DNA of 64,000 nt from Arthrobotrys musiformis (taxonomy: Eukaryota > Ascomycota > Orbiliomycetes > Orbiliales > Orbiliaceae). The stretch covers positions 1,550,001 through 1,614,000 of the forward strand of contig JAVHJL010000007.1 in NCBI GenBank assembly GCA_036971715.1, given 5' to 3'. Both the position numbers and the translations under genes were made by a program. Below, piece after piece: positions 39,406 to 53,100 of the stretch. The notes under the pieces are model-generated. The model was not told the origin of the DNA. It did not search any database and was given only the letters and a program-made list of their open reading frames with translations. Every line of letters begins with the position of its first letter. Position 1 is the first letter of the stretch.

Positions 39406-42400
39406 TTTTGATTAATTTAACTTTTAATAAAATAAATAGTATATATTAATATAATAAATAATTAGTTATAATTTAAATAATGATGATAATAATGATAAAT
39501 ATAAATTATTTTTTAAAAAAAAATTTAAAACTTTTTTAGAACTTAATAATAATAATTGATTATAAGAAATAATATATACGAATTTAATTATATAAATAAA
39601 TTTATAAATTGAAGAAGTAAATTTTATTTTTGACTTAGTATTAATTTATTTTTTTGATGAAAATTCCTATATATAAATATTAGTAATAAGTTTATAAGAA
39701 TTAATATTTTATTAGAATTTATTGGTATTTAGAGTATAGTAATTTAAATAATATTAAATTTATAAAATTAAGAAAAAGAAAAATGTGTGTAATATATTAG
39801 AAATTTTAGTAAAGATATTTTTAAAAAATTTCTTAAATTATTAAATGATAATATAAAGAATAGTAAAGAAATTATAGAAGAAGGATTTAATTTTTTTTTA
39901 CTATAAATTTTTAAAGAATAAATTAAGAAATTTTAGGTAAAATTAGTATAATATAATGTTGAGGGATTTAAAATTTGAAATAAATAAAATGAATTTTAAA
40001 AGAAATTTAATATTAAAATATTATAAATTAGTGATTTAATGAAGTTTAATAAAATTTTTAGAAAATTTTATTATTATTTTTAGTAATTTGATATTTATTT
40101 CTGATTCTAAATTTTTTAATTTTCTTATAATAATATTAAAATTTTATTTATAGGAATATATTTTAATAGTATTATTTTTTAGATTTATATTTATTATTAA
40201 AATTATATGGTGATTAAAGAAGAAGAAGAATGAGATTTAGATGTAATTAAAGTAATAATGGATTATAAATTTTTTGTTATTTTTTTTAAACAATAATGTA
40301 GTAAAGATGATAAGGTTATAAAAATCTAATAATAGATTATTATTCTTAAGTAGATTAATTTTATTTATAATTATTTTTAAAAATTTAATAAATTTATAAT
40401 TTTAATTAATTAAAATAAATCTAATTTATATTAAAGAGTTTTAAAAAAATTTAAAATAAAATTTTAATAATATATATATATTTATGAAAAAGAATACTAA
40501 AATAAAAAACTATTTATTATAATTTATATAAAAATATAATAATATATTATTAAAATTAATAATATTAATTTTAAGATTTGTATTAACTAATCTTTTTATA
40601 AAAAGAAAGAAAAGTATAATAATAATAATAATAATTATAATAAAAAATCTAATTTTAGAAATTAAAAAAAAAATAAGGATGGAAGTATAATAATAATTAA
40701 AATTTTTAATTTAGTTTTTATAGATTTAAATATTATATAATATAAATATAAGTATAATATTTTTTTAAAAAGTTTAAAATTTGATAGTTTTTTTTATTAA
40801 AATTATAATAAATCTAAACATTTTTTTTAAAAATATAAAAAAAAGAAAAATATTATATAACATAATTTTTGTAATACTACTTAAAATTTTCTTTAAAAAA
40901 ATAAAGTTTTTATTAAATTTAATATAATATAATAATTTATTATTACCAATTTCGAAAAAATTTAGTAATAAATTATTAAATAATTTTATAAAATTATATT
41001 ATAAATTTTTTTAAATATTTATATAAATACCCCAAAATTAACCACTTTTATAAATATTAATAATAAAGAAATATCTTCTCTCTTTTACTTACTTAATATT
41101 TAAGAATATTATTAGGTATGAAATAATCCAATCCCTAATAACTATATTAGATATGAACAATAGGAAAATAGATAATTAATTTAATATTATAAATATAAGT
41201 AAGAATTTTACTAAAAAATAGTTTTAAAAAACTCTAAATTTAGAAATGTTTTTGTATATTTTAAAATAATCTACTATTAATCTTTATTTACTATATTCAA
41301 AAAAACTCTTAATTATTTATAACAAATTAATTTTAATAAAGATTATAAATAAATTAATATTATCTTTTTTTTATTCTTCAATTAAAATAATAATGATTAT
41401 TTTTTTTTTTGCTAATTAAAAAAAAAGTCGATAATATTATTTTTTTAAAAAAAAGGATAAATCTAATATATAGATTATCAAAAATTAACTTTTATTTGAT
41501 ATAAATATTATAATAGAATATATAATTAATAGAATATTCAATATCTTAATTGTTATTATATTTTTACTACTAAATGCGTAAGATATAACTTTATAAGAGA
41601 AAAGTAATAAGTTAATTTTATTTTTCATTGAAAAGCTTTTTATTATGCTAATATAGATTTTTATAAAGAAATGTTTATAAATTATTGGAAAAATTATTAT
41701 ATTATAATAGAAAATAGTAATACTAAGTTAGTTATTTATAAATTTTCAGAATTACTACTTATTATTAGAATTATATAAGAAAAGTGTTTTTTATATTATT
41801 TTTATATAATTTATAAAGCTTAATACTCTTTTTATAATTAAATTTTTAAATTATATTTCTAATATTATTATAACTAGAAAAATATAATAGGATATGTTAT
41901 CGCGCTAATAATCTACAAAAACGAATATTATAATTTTAATTATCTTTTTACTTATTAATTTTGTTTAAAGAAATCTACTCTTTTCATATAAATTTAATTA
42001 AAATTTTACAAAGATTTCTGCTAAGTATATAATTTTAATTTTTATTAATATTATCAAATTTATAACGATTTATTTATAATTATCGATCTAATAAAAAGTC
42101 GTTTTAGTTATTACTTTAAATTCAGATATAAATAAGGATAAAAATGCTAATTCTATTTTTTAAATACTCAAATCTAATTCTATAACTACTTTAACTTATA
42201 TATAAAATATACTAAACGTTGGATTAATAAAATATAAAGTTTTTATTACTTTAAATTAATAAATCTAAAGAAAAAGAATGTTTTAAAATTAGAATATTAC
42301 TATTATTTTTATAATAGATACTTTAATTAATAAAAAGACTATAAAACTTATTTTATAACATAATATTTTTATATTTTAAATATAAAAATCCGAAATCTAT

Positions 42401-45400
42401 AATATTTTTATTTAGCTTTATTATTATAAATATTTTTCTAAGATATTAATAATAATTAACCAAATTATAAATTCAAAAGATATAATAAATAAATTAATAT
42501 TTTTTTAGAATTTATTAAAAATTTAAATTAGAATAGTTTTAGAAACCAATATTTTTTAAACAATTTAATATTTGTGTTATAAAAATAAAATCTATATTTT
42601 TTGAAATTTTATAATTCCAACTTTTTAAATAACATCTTATAATATTTGCTTACATTAATAGATTATAAATTAGTATTTTTTTTAATAATAACACTAAAGA
42701 CTTTTTTATTTATCTAAAAATAGTTGTATAATTTAATTTACTTATTATAAAATTTATAAATTTAATTATAATTTTTATTTTTGATTATGAAGAAATTAGA
42801 ATTATTATTTATCAAGCTTATTTTAAATTTCTTATTAAAAAATATTTTAAAAATATTTTAATTAATATTTTAAAAATAGTTTATAATTTAATTATTAAAT
42901 ATTTTTAATTATGATAATATAATTTTAAAATTAACTAAAAATATAAAACTTTCAAATTCTTTTAATACTTATGTAAGAAAATTATATGTAAAAAAATAAG
43001 AATTATATAATATTAAAAAGAAATTTATTTAAACTTTATTATGCAAATAACAATTAAAAAAGTTAATAATTGTTTAAAAAATAAATTAAAAATTTTCCAA
43101 TATTTTCTATTAAAAGTAAAAAAAATAGTTTAAACTAAAAAAAACAAAATACTTTTTTAAATTAAATTAAAAAATTAAATTATTTTTAAATTATTATTAG
43201 AAAATGTTTTTTTATTAAGAATTAACTAATTTATGTATTATATTTTTCTTAAAAAAAAAATATAACTTCTTTTACTTTTTATATATATATATATAGAAAA
43301 AGAAACTGCTGTTTTTTAAAAATATATTAATAAAAATTTTTATAATAAATATATTTAATTTTTAAACTTTTTAATAAAATATTTATTCTTTTTATATCAA
43401 AATTTAATAATAAATTATAAATTTGCATTAATTATAGAAATTTTAATAATATTATAATTAAAAATACCAATTTTTTTTTTTTTATTAATAAATTTTTCGA
43501 TAAATTTGTAAGAACTAAAATCTTTACTAAACTTAATTTTATTTTTGTATATTTTAATATATAAATTAATTTTTAAAAAAAATAAAAAATAGCTTTCAAA
43601 TACTGCTATAAATTATTTAAATATATAATAATATTTTTTAAATTTATTAATACTTTTATATTTTTCCAAACTTTTATAAATCATATTTTATAAAATTATA
43701 TTAATATAATTTATATAGTTTATCTAAATAATATCCTTATCTATAGCAAAAATCTAAAAAAATATAAAAAATATATTAATTTAATATTTAATATTTTAAA
43801 AGAATATAACTTATAATATTTTCTTAATAAATCTAAATTTGCTATTATAGAATATGGATTTTTAAAAATTATAATTATTTTAAATAGTATTAAAATAAAT
43901 CTATAAAAAGTTTAAGTTATTTAGAAATAGTTTTTATCAAAAAATATTAAAAATGTATAGTTATTTTTAGGATTTTGCAACTATTATTAATAATTTATTC
44001 AAAAATATAGTTTTATGTTAGTAGCTTTTACAAAATTTATAAAAAAATAAATTAAATTTAAATTTACACTTAAAAAATTTAAGGTTTTCGAAATTTTAAA
44101 AAACACTTTCGTATCTACTCTAATATTTAAAATCTACAACCCGAAATTTTTTACTAAAATAAAAACAAACATTTTAGTTATTATTTTAGAAGCATATTTT
44201 CTATAATAATACTTTAATTAAAAATAGTATTTAATTACCTACCTTTCTTATAAATTTAACCTTATACAATTATAATACTTAATACACAATAAAAAACTTA
44301 TAATTATCATAAAAATTTATAAAAAATAGCATATTTATTTTTAAATTAAAAAACCTTTCACAATTCTCTTTAATTATAAAAACCTTATCTTTTTTCTAAC
44401 TATAAAAAAACTTAGTTGTAGATAAATTCACTAATAAAAACTCCTCTTAAAATATAATATAAAAATTGTTTATTTTAAAAGCAAAGAAAATATTTTAATA
44501 TCTATAATAAATTAATAATCAAATTTTATAAAAAAAATAAAATCTAATAAAAAAACTATCCTATTAAAAAAAAAATTTACATTATCATCAATAAATCTCT
44601 TAATCTTATAGAATATTACATTAAAAATAAATTCCAAATTTAATTTATAAATAACTATTAACAAAATTTAATAATAAAAAGAATCTTAAAAAGATTTTAA
44701 AACCCACCAAAACATTATGCACTACATAAAAAAATTATTATATTTAAAAAATTCCTCTATATTTTAATTAAAAAACTTTAAAAAGAAATTATTACCCGAT
44801 ATTACAATTCAAAAATATATAATTATTTAAATATTAATTGAATATAAAAATTTATCACCAAAATATACTTTTAACTCTAAATAAAAAAACATATTAAAGA
44901 ATATATTAAAACTTGTAATATATATTGTAAAAACAAACTTAATTAATATAAAATATATAGTATATTCCAATCTTATAATATATTTAATACATTTTTTAAA
45001 GTTATTATATATAACTTTATTTAAAAAATATTATATATATAATATATTTTTACTAATACTATTTATAACAAAATATTAGTTATTATTGATAAATTCTTAA
45101 AAACCGCTATTTTTATTCTATAATACAACTAATAGAAAATTAAAAAATTCTAATAAATATATTATTAATACATTTTTTTTAAATATAAAATTTAATAAAA
45201 GCATATTTATAATAAAAATTTATTCTTTATTAGTAAGTATTAGTAGTTAATTATAAATTAAATAAAATCAAAAATCAATATTATAATAAAATCTTATTTT
45301 TAGATTAATAAAGTTTTAAAACGCCTTATTTAAATTTTCGAAATATATTTCTAAAACTTTCTTAATTATATTTAAAATAATTAGATATTTTTTCTATTTT

Positions 45401-48400
45401 TAGCAAAATTTATATATAATATATTTTAATATAATACTATTAAATATATTTTATATAAAATATTATATAAATGGAATTTTAAAGTTTTTTTATTTTTATT
45501 TTTTTAAAAAAAATTATACCAAAAGTTAAAAAATATATAAAATAAATAAAAGATTTTTATAATATTTTTAAAAAAAATTTTAAATTTTCCTAAAAATAAA
45601 TAGCTTATTATTATGATAAAAATTACTTAAAGGTTTTATTATTAAAAAAAAAAATAAAGTATATTTATTTACATAAAATTTAAAAAGTAAATATTTTAAT
45701 AAAAAACTTAATTATCAAAAATTCAATTTCTATATAATTAAAAAATAATTTAAAAAATATTAATATAAATTAAATATATTTAAATTTTTAAAAATGTACT
45801 GCACATTTCATATATTAGTTTTTAAATTAGTTTTATTAAAACTTTAAGAAAACTTAAATAATATTAAAATAAAATATAATAACTTTATTAAATATAATAT
45901 AAAAAAAAATCTTTAAAAAATTTAATAAAAATAATAAATATTTTATCCAATAATTTTAATCTTATAATTTAGAAAATGATTTTTAATAATTAAAAAAAAA
46001 CATTTTTTTTAAATTTATTTAATCTTTTTTAAAATAATTCAGAATACTTATTTAATAAAATATTATAAAATTAAAAAAAAAATATAAATAATTTAGAAAA
46101 ATCTAAAATTAATATTATTTTAAATATATTATTATTTTATAATTTTTATTTATTTATATTTTTAATTATATATATAGTTTATTAAGCACCATTTATACTT
46201 TTTATCTTAATACTTTTTTAATTCCTTTAATAAACAAAAAAATATTTCTTATTTTACACAATATACCAGAATTATTAAAAATATATTTGTATATATTATT
46301 TAAATAATATAGCTTATAAGTAAAATATTAGCTACTAGTAATCTAATATATTAAAAAAGGGTATTTTGATAAAGCATATTTATATATATTATTAAAAGAT
46401 AAGGAATAAAAAGAAAAGAAGAAATTATTTAATTTACAAACCCAATTCCTTATATATATTTTTTATAAAAAATTTTATTAAAAAAATAGAATTTTTTATA
46501 ATATTTTCGAAAAAATTTAAATTATTTAATATAAAATTTTTTTAAAAATATTATTTTATAGTTATAAACTTTAAATATTTTTTATTTTTAAGTTTTATAT
46601 TAAAAGCCTTTTTATTATCCACCAAATAAAAATTAAAATTAAAATTCATTATTTTTTTATAAATTAGTTTTAAAATATAGTAATAATTTATTAATTTTTT
46701 AAAAATTAAAGAATTTCTATTTTTTTTAAAATTAGAATTTTTTGATTTTCTTGATAACTCCAACTCCATTTCAACATAAACTATATTTTTATAATGTTTA
46801 TTAATAATAACTTGTATTTTTTACTAATAATATTTATACTCTAATGCAATAATATTGAATTTATTAAAAAATTTTTAAAAATTTTTTTAAAATTTTAATA
46901 TTTATTTTTGAAGACTGAACATTATTTTTTTAATTTTTATTTGTTTTTTTTTGTTTTTTTTAAATTTTTTTTTTTATAGTTTTAAAGTAAATTATTATTT
47001 TCTAAAGTTTTTTTACCTTCTTTTGATAAATATTTGAAATACAACTTATTAATAAAAAAGATTAGTTTTAATAAAAATAAAACTTAGAAAAATTATTTAT
47101 ATAAAATAATATTATAATTACTCTTTTTTTGCTTAATATAGACTAAATACTTTAAAGAATTTTCTATAATAAAATACTTATATTCATTCCAAATATATTA
47201 ATTATAACTAATTTTTAAAAAAAATCCGAATTTTTCTATTTTTTCTACTTATTAAATCCTTTTCTAATATTTAAATCTTGATAACATCAGGAAAAAAACA
47301 CATTTTTTTTTGTATGGTGTTTGACCCAGGATAGGCAGGATGGCAAAATGGAAACCTGCCTTCCGGATAGAAGTTCTTTCGTAAAATGGAGAACCTTCCA
47401 TCCGATGGAAATCCCTCTATCGGATGGAAAAGTTTGGCATTATAAAAAAAAAATTAAAAAATTAAAAAATAATAATAATAATAACAATAATAATAATAAT
47501 ATAAATAATTATGTAATTAAGATAAAATTTAGAATATCGAATAAATGAATTTTCATTAATTTTATATTAATTATATATAATCTACTAAATATCTAACATA
47601 AATAAGTATACGAAATTCTATATAAAAAAATAGAATTCTATAGAATTCTATAGAATTTTACAAATAATAATAATATAACCGTGATAAAACCAAAATTAAA
47701 AAACAATTTAAGAGAAATAAAAATTATATATTAAAAATATATATATAAAATTTTAAAATTAAAAAAACAATTTAAGAAAAATAAAAATTATATATTAAAA
47801 AAAAAAAAAAAAATTAAAAATAAAAAAAAAAAAAAAAAGAAATTTCTAAGTTATTTTTTATATATAAAAAAAATTTTTTTTTTTTCTAAGTTGTTTTTTA
47901 TATATAAATATTCTTTTTTTTTTTTTTTTTTTTTTGGTGGTGGTGGTGGTGGTGAAGAGAAAAGGATCAAGTCCTCGTTTTTACAAAAAATGAAAAAGAG
48001 AATAATTTATATTATTTTTTTTGTTTATATTTAATTACTTGATTTAGGATAATAAAATCAAATATTTCAAATAATATATTAATAATACATTAAAAATATA
48101 ATAATATATTATTTTTAATATAATATTTGCTTTTAAGGAATAAGATGGAGTGTGATGGAGTGTGATGGAGCGCGATGGAAGGCCTTTTATCCGATGGAAG
48201 GATGGAGGTGTGTTTTTTTCCTAATGAATTTTGATTGAGATTTACAACATTTTAAAATTTTATTTTTTAATATACTCTTGTTTAAGAAAGTGTTATTTAA
48301 ATATATCTGATTTTGCGTATTAAATTATTAAAATACAAAAATGTTTAAAAATTTAAGTTTTAATTTCCAACTTTTAACAAGTTTAGTTATATTTATATAT

Positions 48401-48647
48401 TATTACGCTTATATAATTTTATATATAATATAGAATTCATTGCTTATAGTATTTCTAATATAGGATTATTTTTTTGATAGATTTCTTATATAATAATATT
48501 TTTTAATTAAGTTTTCCATATATTAAGATATACTGTGCGGGATTTTTTTGTATGGATTTAATATTTCTAAATATTTTGTTTTCTATTTATGAAATATTCT
48601 TATATAGGAATTTTATATAATAAAGTTTTTTTTAAAAAAGAAGATAG
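39406..48647 (+). pseudogene. gag-pol relic of E4, destroyed by RIP
   Basis: The best-preserved catalytic relics of the window are here. The RT box near 43718-43755 reads Y-L-[D]-[D]-I-L-I-Y-S-K-N-L-K-K-Y-K if C-to-T/G-to-A changes are reversed. The integrase core near 45075-45117 reads almost directly L-V-I-I-D-K-F-L-K-T-A-I-F-I, the family form being IDRFSK. RT before integrase indicates Ty3/Gypsy. The segment at 44-45.5 kb keeps C and loses G on the top strand. M1 copy 2 interrupts it at 47285-48226. Confidence 0.72.
47285..48226 (+). mobile_element. Non-autonomous TIR element M1, copy 2, inside E4
   Basis: 942 bp, same ends and same internal order of simple repeats as copy 1; the right end is CCTAATG instead of CCTGATG. 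It sits in the 3' part of E4, at a site that reads as uninterrupted near 26255-26290 in E2. The flanks AATCTTGATAA and AATTTTGATTGA are alike over about nine bases, which could be a target duplication, but copy 1 shows no such duplication. A 75-codon frame starting inside it is a by-product of simple repeats, not a gene. Confidence 0.78.
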
Positions 48648-49319
48648 TATTACGCTTATATTATATAATTATTCCTAGTTAGGTATATAATTTGGTATGA
48701 TAAATATGCTTTTAATTTTATATTTTAATTATTTTATAGAAAAATTTAGTTTATAATTTATTTATTTATTTTGTAAATATTTATTTAAAAAGAATAAATC
48801 TATTTTCTGTATTATATAGAATATATTATTTAACATAATATATTCAATTTTATTTAATTAGTGGAAATCTTAGCTATTGGTCTATTTTATTTCTTATGCA
48901 ATATTTGTTATAATATATGTATAATGTTTTATTACTTATTAATATACTCGTCTCTAAGAAGCAAGCAATAAGTAATCAAATAAATAATAATTTTATATAC
49001 AATTTATCTTTTGTATAAAAATTTTATTATATATTTAAAATTTTTTTAAATAATAGTAGTTCTTAGATTTTTTTTTAAAATTTCATTAATTAATTTATTA
49101 ATTATTTTTATTAATTTATTATTTAATAATAAAGTTTTAAAATAGTTTTATAAATCTTTTACTTATTTTACTATATTATATTTTTTATATATAATTTTAT
49201 TAGTTCCACCAAATACTAATTATTCCCTCTAAAAGATCTGAACCAATAGAATTAAGAAACCAGCAAGGTACTAGGCTTGTTTGGGAATCCTGCCAAGGAG
49301 ACCTGACCAAGGTATAACA
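48648..49319 (+). repeat. LTR8 (3' LTR of E4)
   Basis: The inner start is AT-converted (TATTACGC). The outer end (49200-49319, AAGGAGACCTGACCAAGG) is nearly intact. It is followed by AAAAG. Confidence 0.88.
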
Positions 49320-49324
49320 AAAAG

Positions 49325-52300
49325 GTTATTTTTTTTTATTTTCTTTAGTTATTTTAATATAATTATAGGTGCTATAGATATTTAATTGGGTAAAATATTT
49401 AATTTTTCTAAATTGATTTAAAATTTTATTGATTTGTGGTAAGAGATATTAATTTTTAATAATAACAATATTAAGTTTTTTTTAATTTATATAAAGTTAT
49501 AATCTTTTATTTTTTTTAACAATAAATAAAATGGGTGTTTTTTATAAATTATTAAATCTTTAAATAAATCTTTTAATTATATTTTTTTTAATTTAAAATT
49601 TAAAATTTTAAAATATTCTTTATTTATTAGTTTTAATAGTTTTTAGATAAACTGAGTTTTTAGTAATATAAAGATTTTTATATCTTTTTTTTATTATAAT
49701 AATAAAGTATTTTTTTTTTTTTAAAAAAAGGTTTAACAAGATTTTGGAATTTATTAAAAAATTTAATAATTTCTTTAATTTCAATTATATTATTAATAAA
49801 TATGATTTATTTCTATTTTTTTTTTAGGTTGTAGATAGTAAAGATAGGTTTTTATTTTATAGTTTTTTTGAAAATTTTTATATTTATGATGATAATTTTA
49901 AATAAATAGTTTATGTATATTTAGTTATTTTTTTAATTGATATGGATATTATGTTTTTTGTGCTATAGTTTTTTTAGATTTAAAAATTTAGTAGTGTTGA
50001 TAATATTGGTATTGACGATCTTTTTATAATCTTAAATCTTCATTTTGAATTGAGTCATTTTTTTAATAGGTTCTTTGGTTTTATTGAAATATTCTACGGA
50101 TTTAGGGATCTTCTTAGGATAGAGTGGAAAATCATTCTCAATTGCAAATTTGCGACTTATATGTATTCCTGTGTCGCTACTTGCTGTGTGTCACAACTTA
50201 TAGTTAGGCCTGCTTTTTTCCCTGTTCTTCTTTGGCGTTTTCTTGTAGGTGGTATCTTAAAAGAGATGTTATCTTATTTTGGATGTCCTTATGGGTGAGT
50301 CTTCGGATATTCTGATCTCTAATAAAATAATGATTATAAAAAATATGTTAAATTAGTTTTTCCTAAAACTTTTTGTTTGGATAATTATTAGCAAAATGTT
50401 TTTTTTTTATAATATAGGCATAGTTTTTAAGTTTGATGTTAATTTTTTTTTTTAAATTAATTGTTTTTAAATGTTTTTAGTAGATTGATTTATAGGTTTA
50501 AGTTTAAAATAATTATTTTTTTAAATTTATTAAAATTGATTAGTATTATCAGTTTTTGTTAGTTTTTTTAATATTGAGGTTGGGGTATTTTTTTTTTAAA
50601 ATTTTTTATTTATTAGGTTTTAGGATTTCTTTTTTATATTTAAAATTTACTAGTTATTGTTAAAATATTAATAAAGAATAATAAAATTATTGAAATTTTT
50701 AAAAAATATTTTTTTAGTAATTAAAAGTTTTTTTATTTTAATGTATAAACTATATTGTAAATACATAATTTAAGCAATATTATTATAATTCAAATATTTT
50801 ATAAGATATTTAAATTTTATTAAATAAATAAAAAAAATTTTATTGGTTTGTTTTAAATTTTTAAATTTTTATTTTATAGTTTTAGTAGGGTTAAAATTTT
50901 TGAAAGCTTTTTCAAATTATATAATAAATTTAATATAAATATTTTAATTTTATACTCTTTTATTAATATTATATTTATTGAAGATTAACTTTACTAAATT
51001 TCTTTTAAAAAGATTAATAACATATATAATTTTTTTTTTAAATATAATAAATTTAGTAGCTTTTTTTTTATATTTATTATTAAACTAAGTTAAAAAATTT
51101 TATAATTTATAAAATTTAATATTATTAAAGAAATTAAAATTTAAAAATTTAATACTTAAAATAGTTACTAAAATTGTTGTGGGTATATTATTTTTGAAGT
51201 ATTTAAAAATTATTATTATAGTTTTGACTTATTTAATAATAAATTTTAGTAGGGTGATAATTACAATTTTTCTTTTAATATTTTTTTTTTTAAAAAACTT
51301 GTTGTGTGGTAGGGCTGGTGATGATATTTAAATATTAAATTAATAAAATTGCAAAATAATAAAATATAAGAAATTATATAAAAATTCGTTAAAATATTAA
51401 AGTAATATACAAATATTATATAACAAAAATAATATATTAATATAAATATAAATTAATATTTAAATTATTATTTAATTTTTAAATATATAATAGCAAACAT
51501 AATAATTTAAATAAACAATTAACAAAAAAAATAATAAAATAAATTAAATAAAAATTAAATCTAAATTAAACATTTAAATATATAAAATATTAAATTAAAT
51601 AAAAATTAAAACTATATAATTTATTAAATTAAATAAAAATTAAATTTAAATTAAATATTTAAATATATAAAATATTAAATTAAATAAAAATTAAATTTAT
51701 ATAAGATATTGAACTAGATAAAAATTATTTCTATATAAATCAAAAAATTTATATAAAACAAAAATTTAAACAAATTTTATACCATACTTATTAAAATAAT
51801 AATTATAATCTTAATCTACAAATTTTGAGGTTTAAATCTAAATATTTCCTTATTTTAAATCTACAATTTATATTACATTATATGATTTTTCTTTTAATTA
51901 TAATATTGCTTAAATATTTCTTATAATTATTCTAAGGGTTTCTTTAATTATCTAGATTTCTGCTTGGAGTTCATTATGCTGCAATTGCTTTGTTACAAAA
52001 ATATTAGAATTAGTTTTTTTTTAATTATATTTTTTATAATTTTTTCTGATTAGAAATAAATTAATTATAATTTTTCAAAATCTGAATTTTGTTAGTCCTC
52101 TTCTGCGTCTGTTCCTCTTCCTGATCCAAAACGTTATAAGAGTATGTTGTATATTAAATTTTGTTAATTTAATATTAAATTTAAATTATAGCTAATATTT
52201 AAACTGAGTAATAATAAAGGTAAGTTTTTTTTCAATAGTGTAAATTTAGTATTGGAAAATTAAGAATGAGTTTATATATATTTATTTGTTTATTTATATA

Positions 52301-53100
52301 GTATAATTGTGTAATTAATTTAGGTATTTAAAAAAACTTCAGAAGTATAAGATAATTCTTTATTGAATTTATTAGTTTTCAATTTTATAATACTTTTTTA
52401 TTTATAATAATTACTTTTATTTTATATTGTAGTTTGTAATTAATTAGATATAATCAAGAAAATAAATATATATATTTTAAAAAAAATTATTGATTTGTTT
52501 TAAAGACTTTTATTTAATTAGTAATTAAAAAGTAAAAATATATAATTTTAAATTATTATGATAAATGTAGAAAATATATAAAATTAAAATAAACTAAAAA
52601 AAAGTATTATAAACAAATTTATATTAAATATATTAAATATTGTAATTTGGGAATTTTAAAAATATAAAAAATATACAAACATAAAAAAAAATGAGTACAA
52701 TCTTAATCAATTAAACAAAACTTTTTAAATATATTATACAAATGGTATAATTAAAAATACAAAACTTTATTATACAAAATATCTAAATATAGAAGATTAT
52801 AATGAGGTTATTAGTATAATAGATCTTATGGGTGATATTATAATCAATTGCTGTAATGAAGCTGGAGGTGTAGTTCTAATATTAGTTACTATTAGAAAAA
52901 TGGAGATAGTTCCCCAATTCTCAAATTTTCTGGAGTTCTAGGTGTTATTAGTTGAGAAAATATACGTTCAGGGTATTAAAAAAATATATACCAATATATA
53001 TTAAACCAAACAGTATAAATTATGGTTAGGTGGCTAAAAGGGACTTAATACAACTATTATTAAATTTAGATATTGAAAATTTTTGAGTAGGTATATTTGG
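49325..53100. other. Right part of older AT-rich sequence X and RIP-degraded DNA
   Basis: Continues X on the far side of E4. From 49.3 to about 51.3 kb the top strand has almost no C but keeps G; from about 51.33 to 51.85 kb the reverse holds. Two pockets are much less AT-rich: 50040-50330 and 52090-52140. The frame across the first pocket (50050-50298) matches no protein I know. No LTR was recognised here, so the right border of X is not defined. Composition returns to normal gradually between 53.1 and 53.7 kb. Confidence 0.5.
51541..51710. repeat. Two-copy tandem repeat, 85-bp period, AT-only type
   Basis: 51541-51625 and 51626-51710 each start AAATTAAATAAAAATTAAAT and agree at most positions. 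The duplication is probably simple-sequence slippage in G-poor RIP DNA. Confidence 0.7.

Larger units (their letters stand above)
38734..49319 (+). mobile_element. Retrotransposon E4, full length with matching target duplications
   Basis: LTR7 38734-39405 and LTR8 48648-49319 are both 672 bp, about 15 bp longer than the other LTRs, with their own variants (for example CCACAAAAAGATTTAG). Internal 39406-48647 is 8300 bp once the 942-bp M1 copy is removed. AAAAG stands on both sides (38729-38733 and 49320-49324), so this copy has not been rearranged. A purine-rich tract precedes LTR8 (48634-48647). E4 belongs to a slightly different LTR subfamily. Confidence 0.9.

Noticed and set aside
6521..53100. 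Mitochondrial insertion or mitochondrial contig
   Set aside because: The AT-richness is explained by four LTR elements with target duplications and C-to-T/G-to-A decay. No mitochondrial gene, tRNA or rRNA is present.
6521..53100. Centromere
   Set aside because: RIP-affected transposon DNA also forms centromeres in some ascomycetes, but 46 kb with genes on both sides is equally an ordinary AT-rich isochore. Nothing in the bases decides; CENP-A data would.
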